This document shows positions 8,396 to 13,964 of a stretch of DNA of 13,964 bases, piece after piece. The stretch comes from J134 sp964484045. GTDB lineage: Bacteria; Pseudomonadota; Alphaproteobacteria; Sphingomonadales; Rhodothalassiaceae. Position 1 is the stretch's first letter; each line of letters begins with the position of its first letter. Under the pieces are notes generated by a model. It was not told the origin of the DNA. It worked only from the letters and a program-made list of their open reading frames with translations, and did not search any database. A program made the position numbers and the translations under genes. The stretch covers positions 1-13,964 of the forward strand of contig CAZAEP010000040.1 in NCBI GenBank assembly GCA_964484045.1, in the 5' to 3' direction.

Positions 8396-8423
8396 GATGT
8401 AGGGTGATGCGGCGGAATGTGAA
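8396..8423 (-). promoter_or_regulatory. Possible promoter of the beta-barrel gene
   Basis: On the reverse strand TTCACA (8418-8423) is followed after 16 bases by TACATC (8396-8401), 45 bases before the start codon. The -35 match is good and the -10 match is poor, so this is only a candidate. Confidence 0.2.
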
Positions 8424-8436
8424 TGCCGAAAGAGGC

Positions 8437-8445
8437 TTGACGTCA
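8437..8445 (+). promoter_or_regulatory. TTGACG box with TGACGTCA palindrome
   Basis: A TTGACG -35-like hexamer (8437-8442) overlaps the perfect 8-bp palindrome TGACGTCA (8438-8445) in the region between the divergent beta-barrel and lipoprotein genes. AT-rich sequence follows (8453-8474), but no good -10 box lies at 16-18 bases. It could be the lipoprotein promoter or a repressor site; this is inference from position and composition. Confidence 0.25.
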
Positions 8446-8501
8446 CACGGCGTTTATATCAGTCATACATATATCGAACGACAGTAGTAGAGGATATGGC
8501 G

Positions 8502-8852
8502 ATGCACAGGATATGGACGGTCGGCGGGGTGGCGCTCGTCTCGGCGGCGCTCGGGGCCTGCTCGATCAATGTCGACGAGAACGGCATCACCCGCTATGCG
8601 GACTATTATGGGGCGGGCATCGACTACGACAGCCGCCGAATCGTCATCGAGCAACCCGCCGGCGATCGCGATCACGCCGCGGCGCTGATGAACGAGACCA
8701 TCGACGGCTTGCGCCACGCCGGTTGCCGGACCGTCTCTGCCGACAGTTGGCACATGCTGATGGAGCGCGAGGGACCGGATGTGAAAGGCATGCGCGTCGT
8801 CGCGACCTGTCCTCTGGACGTGCCGCTCTTCTTCGAACGCGCGCCGGCGTGA
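8502..8852 (+). CDS. Small lipoprotein of unknown function
   Basis: 116 residues. The signal peptide MHRIWTVGGVALVSAALGAC carries the lipobox ALGAC with Cys20 as the lipidation site. The residue after Cys is Ser, so outer-membrane sorting is expected if standard Lol rules hold. The mature part has no domain I recognise; it contains two further cysteines (in HAGCRTV and VATCPLD) that could form a disulfide. Start choice: AGAGGA at 8489-8494 lies 7 bases before the ATG at 8502 but only 1 base before the in-frame ATG at 8496, so 8502 is preferred. It is a single gene, divergent from the beta-barrel protein and convergent with the first 101-residue gene. Confidence 0.75.
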   Translation: MHRIWTVGGVALVSAALGACSINVDENGITRYADYYGAGIDYDSRRIVIEQPAGDRDHAAALMNETIDGLRHAGCRTVSADSWHMLMEREGPDVKGMRVVATCPLDVPLFFERAPA

Positions 8853-8853
8853 T

Positions 8854-8896
8854 CCCGGTGCAACAGAGGGGACAGGCGCCGCGCTGCACGGCCGGG
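8854..8896. terminator. Weak bidirectional hairpin between convergent genes
   Basis: CCCGG-TGCA (8854-8862) can pair with TGCA-CGG-CCGGG (8885-8896) with a 3-base bulge and a 22-base loop, within the 48 bases between the lipoprotein and the first 101-residue gene. There is no T-tract on either strand, so termination function is doubtful. Confidence 0.2.
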
Positions 8897-8900
8897 GGAA

Positions 8901-9206
8901 TCAGCCGATCCACAGCCTGAGTCTGATCTCGCCGCTGCCGCCGGCGACCGCCTTGCGCGAGGTGCGGGGGAGAGGCAGCCCGATCGACCTGGCATAGCGG
9001 ATAAGGGCCGCCGTGATCTCCGGCGCCGTGTACTCTCGCTTCTCGTAGCCGAAGCGCACCGTAACCACGGCATCGTCCTCCCCGGCGATGGAGAGATTTT
9101 CGGCCCGGATGAGGGGGGCGTTCGGTGCCCGGCTGCGCGCATATTCGGTGAGCGCCGCCGCGACCTCTTCTTCGGAAAACACGATCTCACGATACTCTTT
9201 CGGCAT
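8901..9206 (-). CDS. Uncharacterised 101-residue protein (paralogue A)
   Basis: 101 residues with no signal peptide, membrane segment or cysteine, so probably cytoplasmic. By eye the fold is strand (PKEYREIVFS), helix (EEEVAAALTEYARSR), two strands around GEDDAVVTVRFGYEKREYT, a second helix (APEITAALIRYARSIG), a basic turn (PRTSRKAV) and a last strand GEIRLRLWIG. It aligns without gaps over its full length with the 101-residue product of the next gene upstream on the same strand; I count 46 identical positions of 101. I do not recognise the family. The ATG at 9206 has AGAGG about 7 bases upstream and gives the same N-terminus (MPxEYREIxF) as its paralogue; a longer frame to 9281 is less likely. 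Confidence 0.75.
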   Translation of the reverse strand: MPKEYREIVFSEEEVAAALTEYARSRAPNAPLIRAENLSIAGEDDAVVTVRFGYEKREYTAPEITAALIRYARSIGLPLPRTSRKAVAGGSGEIRLRLWIG

Positions 9207-9306
9207 CCATTCGCCTCTTGGAGTGCTCCCCCGCGTGGTTGCGGCGAACGTTATCGCCGCTTGTCCCGCGAATTCAAGCACTCCCGACTATGGAAACAAA
9301 TAATAC

Positions 9307-9325
9307 GAAATGCCATATGCATTTC
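9307..9325. promoter_or_regulatory. Imperfect dyad in AT-rich region
   Basis: GAAATGCAT and ATGCATTTC form a 9+9 inverted repeat interrupted only by one extra C at 9314. It sits about 100 bases upstream of paralogue A, in the AT-rich patch; on the reverse strand a TATTAT hexamer lies just downstream (9298-9303). Position suggests an operator or promoter element; this is inference. Confidence 0.35.
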
Positions 9326-9336
9326 TTTTCATTCAT

Positions 9337-9348
9337 CAAGAGCTCTTG
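9337..9348. promoter_or_regulatory. 12-bp perfect palindrome
   Basis: CAAGAGCTCTTG is a perfect 12-bp palindrome, 11 bases from the preceding dyad and on the upstream side with respect to paralogue A. It is a possible dimeric regulator site; no known operator is assigned. Confidence 0.35.
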
Positions 9349-9512
9349 CACATGCCGGACCGTCCGCGATTCCGACCGGGGGCGCGGAGAGGGAGGGGAG
9401 CATTCCGGTGGGACGGATGCGAAGACGATATGATCGCACCGGCTGCGCGTTACCGAGCAAGAGTTGCGCGGGTGTCGACCGGCCGCCGCTGTGGGAGATG
9501 GAGGATGGCGGG

Positions 9513-9818
9513 CTATTCGAGCCAGAGCTTGAGGACAACGCCACCGGGATGGGCGCCGACCGCCTTTCGCGCGCCGCGGGCGATGGGAATGCAGATCTTG
9601 CGCGCGAAACGAATGAGCGCGGCGGTGACTTCGGCGGCACTGAACTCGCGGCTGTTGTCCCCACTGCGAACCGAGACGAAGGCCTCGATATCGTTGGAGA
9701 ACTTCAGCCCCGAGGGACGCAGGGGGGGCGCATCCGGTGCCTGTGCCTTCTGGTAATTCTCGAGGGCCTCGATCAACTCGGCCTGGGTAAATTTGATTTC
9801 GCGATACTCGCTGGGCAT
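9513..9818 (-). CDS. Uncharacterised 101-residue protein (paralogue B)
   Basis: 101 residues, exactly the length of paralogue A and collinear with it. The shared features are the N-terminus MPxEYREIxF, the AP-A-P segment at 27-31, VxVRxG near 48-53, the second helix TAALIR (65-70) with xAR, the RKAV turn (84-87) and the terminal L-LW. It differs by carrying one Cys (residue 76). It has no export signal; the family is not recognised. The start at 9818 is supported by GGAGA upstream and by agreement with paralogue A. An in-frame ATG at 9839 would add seven residues but lies inside a perfect dyad, so it is disfavoured. The gene is divergent from the NTF2-like operon, with 101 bases between the starts. 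Confidence 0.75.
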   Translation of the reverse strand: MPSEYREIKFTQAELIEALENYQKAQAPDAPPLRPSGLKFSNDIEAFVSVRSGDNSREFSAAEVTAALIRFARKICIPIARGARKAVGAHPGGVVLKLWLE

Positions 9819-9834
9819 GCTCTCATCTCCGTTC

Positions 9835-9856
9835 GGCATGAACCAGGGTTCATGCC
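9835..9856. promoter_or_regulatory. Perfect 22-bp dyad between divergent genes
   Basis: GGCATGAACC (9835-9844), two bases AG, then GGTTCATGCC (9847-9856): a perfect 10-bp inverted repeat. It lies 17 bases upstream of the start of paralogue B and 63 bases upstream of the NTF2-like gene. The size and symmetry suit an operator for a dimeric helix-turn-helix regulator that could control both directions; no regulator gene is in the window. An RNA hairpin in the paralogue B leader is the alternative. Confidence 0.6.
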
Positions 9857-9919
9857 CGGCTACGGCGATACGAAAGGCCCGGTTAGACTCCCCATGACCC
9901 CAACCGGAGCAGGGTAGCG

Positions 9920-10429
9920 ATGAAACCTTTACAAATTGCCACCGGTGCGAGCGCTTTTTCGACAAAAGCAATGTGTGTTGTGAATCTGGTGCTTGTTCTG
10001 GCATGGGCGTCCTTGACGCCCGTTCTTGCCGGAAACGCCAAGGGCGACGGGACGGCGGCGGTTGCGGCCATCCGGAGCGAGCTTGCGCGCAGCGTTGCGG
10101 CATGGAATTCCGGTGATATCCGGGGCTTCATGGCGAGCTACTGGCAGGACGAGCGTCTGCGCTTTGCATCCGGTGGCAACGTCACGCGGGGCTGGCGGGC
10201 GACACTCGAGCGGTATCTTGCACGCTACGGCAGCGACAGGCGGTCGATGGGGCATCTGAGCTTCTCCGATCTCGAGATCGATCCCCTGGGCAGGGATGCG
10301 GCCGTCGCTTTCGGGCGCTTTCACCTCGATCGCGGGGGAGAGACGAGCGAAGGCCTGTTCACGCTCGTCTGGCGGCGGATTGAAGGAGCTTGGCGGATCG
10401 TCGCCGATCATACGTCAAGCGCCGACTGA
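9920..10429 (+). CDS. Secreted NTF2-like (SnoaL/DUF4440) protein
   Basis: 169 residues. An unusually long N-region precedes a hydrophobic core (MCVVNLVLVLAWASLTPVLA) with a predicted cut after Ala37, so the mature protein is periplasmic. The mature part shows the cone-shaped NTF2/DUF4440 pattern: a helix with ELARSVAAWNSGDIRGFMASY, then FASGGNVTRGWRATLERYLARY, followed by strands ending FTLVWRRIEGAWRIVADHTS. Members of this fold bind small ligands or act as accessory subunits; few have assigned reactions. The first ATG has AGGG 5 bases upstream. An internal ATG at 9971 would give a normal-length signal peptide but has no ribosome site. It is the first gene of an operon, with a 12-base gap to the M20 hydrolase gene. 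Confidence 0.85.
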   Translation: MKPLQIATGASAFSTKAMCVVNLVLVLAWASLTPVLAGNAKGDGTAAVAAIRSELARSVAAWNSGDIRGFMASYWQDERLRFASGGNVTRGWRATLERYLARYGSDRRSMGHLSFSDLEIDPLGRDAAVAFGRFHLDRGGETSEGLFTLVWRRIEGAWRIVADHTSSAD

Positions 10430-10441
10430 AAGGAGAGTTCG

Positions 10442-11758
10442 ATGTCGTCCTTCCAGCGAATCGCTCGCATTCTTGTGCTTCTTCTCCTTCCGTCCGCAGG
10501 CGTGATGGCGGCGCCGCTCGAGGTCGACGGGGCGCGGCTCGAGACGCGGCTTCAGGGTCTGGCCGCTTTCGGGCGCAATCCCGAAGGCGGTGTCAGCCGC
10601 GTCGCCTACACGGATGCCGATCTCGCTGGACGGACCTATGTGATGGATCTGCTGCACGATCTCGGTCTCGAGCCGCGGATCGACGCGGCAGGCAACATTC
10701 TTGCCCGGCGGGCGGGAAGCGTCCCCGGTCTCGCTCCGATTCTATTCGGCTCGCACATCGATTCCGTCCCCCATGGCGGCAATTACGACGGTGATGCCGG
10801 GGTGATGGCCGCGATCGAGGTCCTTGCCACGCTGAACGACGCGGATGTCAGGACCCGACACCCGCTGGAGGTCGTCGTCTTCTCCAACGAGGAGGGCGGT
10901 CTCGTCGGCTCGAAGGCCTTCGCGGGGATTCTCGACGCCGCGGTCCTCGACGAGCGCAGTCAGGGCGGGATGACGATCCGCGAGGGAATCGCGCGGATCG
11001 GCGGCGATCCGACTCGGGTCGGGAGGGCGGCGCACCATGCGGGCGCGTATGCCGCCTATCTCGAGCTTCATATCGAGCAGGGCGGGGTGCTTGACGCAGC
11101 GGGAGAGGATATCGGCGTGGTCACCGGCATCGTCGGCATCGACTGGTGGGAGGTGACCGTCGGCGGCCTCGCCAATCATGCCGGAACGACGCCGATGGCC
11201 GCCCGTCATGATGCACTCGTCGGTGCGGCGGAGATGATTCTCGCGGTGCATCGCATCGCCCGCGAGGAGCCGGGGACTCAGGTCGCCACCGTGGGCCGGA
11301 TCGCCGCTTTTCCCGGCGCGCCGAACGTCATCCCCGGGCGTGTCGAAATGAGTCTCGAGATTCGCGATCTGTCGAACGCGCATATCCTCGACATCTTTGG
11401 ACAGATCCGCCGCGCGAGCCGGGAGATCGCGAAAGCTCGCGGACTCGCGCTCACCTTTCGCAAGACCCCGATTCACGAGATCGCGAAAGAGACCGATCCG
11501 CGCTTTCGCGATATCATCGAAGCGGCGGCACGGGAGCGCGGCTATTCCGCCCGACGCATGCCGTCGGGCGCCGGGCATGACGCGCAGGCGGTGGCGCGTA
11601 TCGCGCCCATCGGCATGATTTTCGTTCCCAGCGTCGGCGGGATCAGCCATGCCCCCGAGGAATTCACGGCGCCGGAGGCTCTCGCAAGGGGGGCCGATGT
11701 GCTGCTCGACGCGGTGCTCGAGATCGACGCGATGAAAAAGGACGGGGGGAGGCGATGA
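10442..11758 (+). CDS. Secreted M20 Zn-dependent amidohydrolase (hydantoinase/carbamoylase type)
   Basis: 438 residues. A signal peptide (MSSFQRIARILVLLLLPSAG then VMAA) predicts export, whereas most relatives are cytoplasmic. The di-metal centre is complete: His105 (GSHIDSVPHGG), bridging Asp116 (NYDGDAG), catalytic Glu150 and ligand Glu151 (SNEEGG), His210 (LELHIEQG) and His403 (GISHAPEE). The lid/dimerisation domain starts after residue 225 with WWEVTVGGLANHAGTTPM. This motif set fits N-carbamoyl-L-amino-acid hydrolase, beta-ureidopropionase and allantoate amidohydrolase; the substrate cannot be chosen from sequence. AAAGGAGAG just after the preceding stop gives a strong ribosome site. The stop overlaps the next start (ATGA), so the two are coupled. 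Confidence 0.93.
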   Translation: MSSFQRIARILVLLLLPSAGVMAAPLEVDGARLETRLQGLAAFGRNPEGGVSRVAYTDADLAGRTYVMDLLHDLGLEPRIDAAGNILARRAGSVPGLAPILFGSHIDSVPHGGNYDGDAGVMAAIEVLATLNDADVRTRHPLEVVVFSNEEGGLVGSKAFAGILDAAVLDERSQGGMTIREGIARIGGDPTRVGRAAHHAGAYAAYLELHIEQGGVLDAAGEDIGVVTGIVGIDWWEVTVGGLANHAGTTPMAARHDALVGAAEMILAVHRIAREEPGTQVATVGRIAAFPGAPNVIPGRVEMSLEIRDLSNAHILDIFGQIRRASREIAKARGLALTFRKTPIHEIAKETDPRFRDIIEAAARERGYSARRMPSGAGHDAQAVARIAPIGMIFVPSVGGISHAPEEFTAPEALARGADVLLDAVLEIDAMKKDGGRR

Positions 11759-12222
11759 TGAAACGGCTCCTGACGATGCTGCTCGTCCTTGCGGCCCTGC
11801 CGGCGGCGGCGCAGCGCCTGGCCGGCGAAGCGCGCGTCGAGGATGCGGCGACGCTCTCGATCGACGGGCACAGGATGCGGCTCTACGGTATCGCGACTCC
11901 GGTGCTCGGTGACATGTGCCCCTTGCGCGGAACACGCATCGACTGCGGCCATATCGCCGCCACGGCGCTCATGGATCTTGTCGCCGGCGTGCGGGTGCGA
12001 TGCGAGATTCTCGACGCGGATCGGGAACCGCCGCTCGCCCGCTGCCTCTCGGACGGCTACGATCTTTCGGAGGGCATGGTCTATACCGGCTGGGCTCGCC
12101 CCTTGCCCGGAGCGCCCGCGAATCTGCGCGCGGCCGAGACGAAGGCGCGCGAGGGCCGGCATGGCCTCTGGCGCGGGGCCTTCCCGCCCGCGGTCGACGA
12201 GGCCAGCGGCGGCGCGCGCTGA
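11755..12222 (+). CDS. Secreted SNase-like protein lacking catalytic acids
   Basis: 155 residues. Signal peptide 1-19 (MMKRLLTMLLVLAALPAAA) precedes QRLAG. The mature chain follows the staphylococcal-nuclease (OB) fold: VEDAATLSIDGHRMRLYGIATPV, a Cys-bracketed insert (CPLRGTRIDC, Cys55 and Cys64), a helix, VRCEILDADREPPLARC (Cys83 and Cys97), then DLSEGMVYTGWARPL and a helix ending GRHGLW. Compared with the SNase pattern, the DGDT Asp is Ala32, the Asp and Glu of DTPE/DAPE are Ala47 and Val50, while both Arg positions (Arg42, Arg96) remain. Nuclease activity is therefore not expected. It starts within the stop of the M20 gene (ATGA overlap) after GGGGGGAGG. It ends 12 bases from the convergent dnaB stop. 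The role is unknown; binding rather than catalysis is inference. Confidence 0.82.
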   Translation: MMKRLLTMLLVLAALPAAAQRLAGEARVEDAATLSIDGHRMRLYGIATPVLGDMCPLRGTRIDCGHIAATALMDLVAGVRVRCEILDADREPPLARCLSDGYDLSEGMVYTGWARPLPGAPANLRAAETKAREGRHGLWRGAFPPAVDEASGGAR

Positions 12223-12234
12223 GCAGGCGGCGGC

Positions 12235-13737
12235 CTAGAATTCGCGTTCGGGAAGATAGTCGGGGACGGCCTCGTCGGTGAAGCGCGTCGTTTCCTTGTT
12301 GAAATGGAGCCGCACGGTGCCGGTCGGCCCGTGGCGCTGCTTGCCGACGATGACCTCGGCGAGACCTTTCACGCGCTCCATTTCCTCGACCCAGCGTTCG
12401 AACTTGTCGGTTCCCTCGTCGGGTTTTTGCTGCTCCTTGTAGTATTCTTCACGATAGACGAACATGACGATGTCGGCGTCCTGTTCGATGGTGCCCGATT
12501 CGCGCAGGTCGGAGAGCTGCGGCCGCTTGTTGTCGCGCTGCTCGACCATGCGGCTCAATTGCGAGAGCGCCAGCACCGGGACGTCGAGCTTCTTCGCCAG
12601 CGCCTTGAGGCCGCGTGTGATCTCGGAGATCTCCTGCACCCGGCTCTCGGTCCGTGTCGCCCCGTGCAGGAGCTGCAGATAGTCGACCACCACGAGGCCG
12701 ATATTGTGCAGGCGCTTCAGGCGCCGGGCACGGGTGTAGAGCGCGGTGATCGACAGCGCCGGGGTGTCGTCGATGAACAACGGCAGATCCTCGATCTCGT
12801 GCACGGCGCGGCACAGGTCCTCGAACTGCGTCTCGGTGATGCGGCCGCGGCGCATCTCCTCGGACTTGATGCCGGCGCGCTCGGAGACGATGCGCGCGGC
12901 GAGCTGGTCGGCCGACATCTCGAGCGAGAAGAAGGCCACCGGAGCGCCGCGCGAGCGCGCCATGTCGAGACCGGCCTCCCGGTCGTCACGCCAGCGCTTG
13001 GCGGCGGCGAAGGCGATATTGGTGGCCAGCGAGGTCTTGCCCATGGCGGGGCGCCCGGCGAGCACGATGAGGTCGGTCTTGTGCAGACCGCCGATCTTGT
13101 CGTTCAACGTCTTGAGCCCGGTGGTGACGCGGGAGATCTTGTCCGGGTCCTTGTAGGCGGCCTGCGCGGCGTCGAGCGCCTCGGCCAGGGCACGACGGAA
13201 GGGCGTGACGCTCGCCGCCGCGTCGCCCGAACTCGCGAGGTCGAAGAGCCGCGATTCGGCCTCCTCGATCTGCGCCTCGCCGGAATGCGCGAGATCGGCG
13301 TCATAGGCGGTCACCACCATTTCCTGGCCGACCGAAATGAGGGCGCGCCTCAGCGCCAGATCGCGCAGCGTGCGGGCGTAGTCGCGGGCATTGATGATCG
13401 TCGCCGCGGCCGCCGCGAGACGCGCGAGATAAGCGCCGCCGCCGAGGTCCGTCAAGGCCTCGTCGGAATCGAAGAAGGGCTTGAGCTTGGTCGGGTCGGC
13501 GGTATGGTCGCGGTCGATGAGGCGCAGGATGGCCTCGTAGATGCGCCCGTGCACCGGCTCGTAGAAATGCGCCGGCTCGAGAAATTCACGCACCTGCTCG
13601 GCGGCCTCGTTGTTGACCAGCATGGCGCCGAGCAGCGCCTGCTCGAGTTCCAGATTGTGCGGCGGCTGGCGATAGTCGAGCGCGGCTTCGCCGGGCGGCA
13701 CGACGGGAGCGGGGCGGATATCGGTGCTGTTGCTCAT
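12235..13737 (-). CDS. dnaB: Replicative DNA helicase DnaB
   Basis: 500 residues, a normal length. The N-terminal helical domain begins with PPHNLELEQALLGAMLVNNE, which contacts primase. The RecA-like C-terminal domain carries Walker A GRPAMGKTS (Lys234, Thr235), the FFSLEMSADQLAARI helix motif, Walker B VVVDYLQLL (Asp352), ALSQLSRMVEQR and the DLRESGTIEQDADIV region with the arginine finger. It forms the hexameric 5'-to-3' helicase of the replication fork. The start at 13737 gives the usual MSNST N-terminus; an in-frame ATG at 13773 would add 12 basic residues and is less likely. The ribosome site is weak (GGGCTAGGGCC). No intein or insertion is present. It is transcribed from the leader at 13738-13964. 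Confidence 0.97.
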   Translation of the reverse strand: MSNSTDIRPAPVVPPGEAALDYRQPPHNLELEQALLGAMLVNNEAAEQVREFLEPAHFYEPVHGRIYEAILRLIDRDHTADPTKLKPFFDSDEALTDLGGGAYLARLAAAAATIINARDYARTLRDLALRRALISVGQEMVVTAYDADLAHSGEAQIEEAESRLFDLASSGDAAASVTPFRRALAEALDAAQAAYKDPDKISRVTTGLKTLNDKIGGLHKTDLIVLAGRPAMGKTSLATNIAFAAAKRWRDDREAGLDMARSRGAPVAFFSLEMSADQLAARIVSERAGIKSEEMRRGRITETQFEDLCRAVHEIEDLPLFIDDTPALSITALYTRARRLKRLHNIGLVVVDYLQLLHGATRTESRVQEISEITRGLKALAKKLDVPVLALSQLSRMVEQRDNKRPQLSDLRESGTIEQDADIVMFVYREEYYKEQQKPDEGTDKFERWVEEMERVKGLAEVIVGKQRHGPTGTVRLHFNKETTRFTDEAVPDYLPEREF

Positions 13738-13780
13738 GGCCCTAGCCCTGCCACGACGGCTCGCGGATTGCACCCGGAAA

Positions 13781-13838
13781 TTTCGCCTGTCCCCGGATTC
13801 CGTTGTCCACAGCCTGTGAACTGCGGGGACAAGCGAAG
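13781..13838. repeat. Inverted repeat upstream of dnaB
   Basis: The arms 13781-13794 (TTTCGCCTGTCCCC) and 13825-13838 (GGGGACAAGCGAAG) are complementary at 12 of 14 positions, with 30 bases between. The inner segment contains GATTC (13796-13800, a GANTC methylation target in alphaproteobacteria), a DnaA-box-like 9-mer and a short CACAG-C-CTGTG dyad (13808-13818). It lies 44 bases upstream of the dnaB start. It could be a leader hairpin or a protein-binding region. Confidence 0.5.
13803..13811 (+). promoter_or_regulatory. DnaA-box-like 9-mer
   Basis: TTGTCCACA differs at one position from the strong DnaA box TTATCCACA. It sits in the dnaB leader, 3 bases from a GANTC site. Regulation of dnaB by DnaA would make sense, but a single near-match can occur by chance. 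Confidence 0.35.
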
Positions 13839-13964
13839 AGAGCCGAGGCCATTCACTGAGGTGGAGCGATCGACATATCTCTTCGACGGCGGGGGTCGAA
13901 AGTTCCGAGGGTCAAGTCCGAGGAGTGCTGGATAATTTGGCGGGGCGGTTTTCGGCTGAGGGCT

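Larger units (their letters stand above)
9207..9512. other. 306-base spacer between the two paralogues
   Basis: There is no convincing gene in this stretch. Its left part (about 9290-9345) is much richer in A+T than the surroundings and contains two dyads listed separately; this is the likely promoter region of paralogue A. The rest (9350-9512) is G+C-rich with a weak TCCGCG/CGCGGA inverted repeat (9363-9368 and 9383-9388, 14-base loop). No third copy of the 101-residue family and no degenerate gene could be read in any frame. Confidence 0.6.
13738..13964. other. Non-coding dnaB leader region
   Basis: 227 bases to the window edge without a recognisable gene on either strand. The part next to dnaB holds the inverted repeat and DnaA-box-like site listed separately. 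On the reverse strand a TTGACC hexamer (13908-13913) is a possible -35 element but has no good -10 partner. The expected neighbour rplI is not seen within these bases. Confidence 0.5.

Noticed and set aside
8860..8899. Strong intrinsic terminator between the convergent lipoprotein and paralogue A genes
   Set aside because: Only a bulged stem with a long loop and no T-run exists, so it is listed only as a weak candidate.
9310..9756. Plus-strand open frame across the spacer and paralogue B
   Set aside because: The translation has no domain and most of it is antisense to paralogue B; no ribosome site was found.
12304..13935. Plus-strand open frame of 543 codons opposite dnaB
   Set aside because: It is antisense to dnaB, with no recognisable domain and no ribosome site.
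1..13964. CRISPR array, tRNA, insertion sequence or attachment site
   Set aside because: No regularly spaced repeats, cloverleaf sequences, transposase motifs or flanking direct repeats could be read on either strand.

Overview
The window is G+C-rich, densely coded chromosomal DNA, most likely from an alphaproteobacterium. The reasons are the DnaB type, an MeaB chaperone, S9 and S15-type secreted peptidase/hydrolase genes, a DUF1353 gene, and GANTC sites near a DnaA-box-like sequence ahead of dnaB. This placement is an inference; there is no rRNA in the window to fix the taxon. I see no tRNA, rRNA, transposase, integrase or CRISPR array.

Layout. (1) 1-7095, plus strand: the 3' part of meaB (GTPase chaperone of methylmalonyl-CoA mutase); a translationally coupled lemA and DUF2207 membrane-protein pair; an S9B dipeptidyl-peptidase-IV-like lipoprotein; and, 14 bases later, a secreted CocE/NonD (S15-like) hydrolase. 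(2) 7063-8351, minus strand: a DUF1353 protein whose 3' end overlaps the hydrolase gene, and a small outer-membrane beta-barrel protein. (3) 8352-8852: a divergent promoter region and a small lipoprotein on the plus strand. (4) 8901-9818, minus strand: two paralogous 101-residue proteins of no family I recognise, separated by a 306-base spacer with an AT-rich, palindrome-bearing patch. (5) 9819-9919: a divergent regulatory region with a perfect 22-bp dyad. (6) 9920-12222, plus strand: a compact three-gene operon encoding a secreted NTF2-like/DUF4440 protein, a secreted M20 amidohydrolase of the hydantoinase/carbamoylase type with all metal ligands, and a secreted SNase-like protein that has lost the acidic catalytic residues. 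(7) 12235-13737, minus strand: dnaB, convergent with the operon. (8) 13738-13964: a non-coding dnaB leader with a long inverted repeat enclosing a GANTC site and a DnaA-box-like 9-mer.

The common theme is the cell envelope: eight of the thirteen genes encode exported, lipid-anchored or membrane-inserted products. Two Ser hydrolases (S9B lipoprotein and S15-like) and one metal-dependent amidohydrolase could cleave peptides or amides in the periplasm. I find no clear defence or mobile system. The most original material is the paralogous 101-residue pair with its palindromic control regions, the catalytically degenerate SNase-like protein, and the structured dnaB leader.
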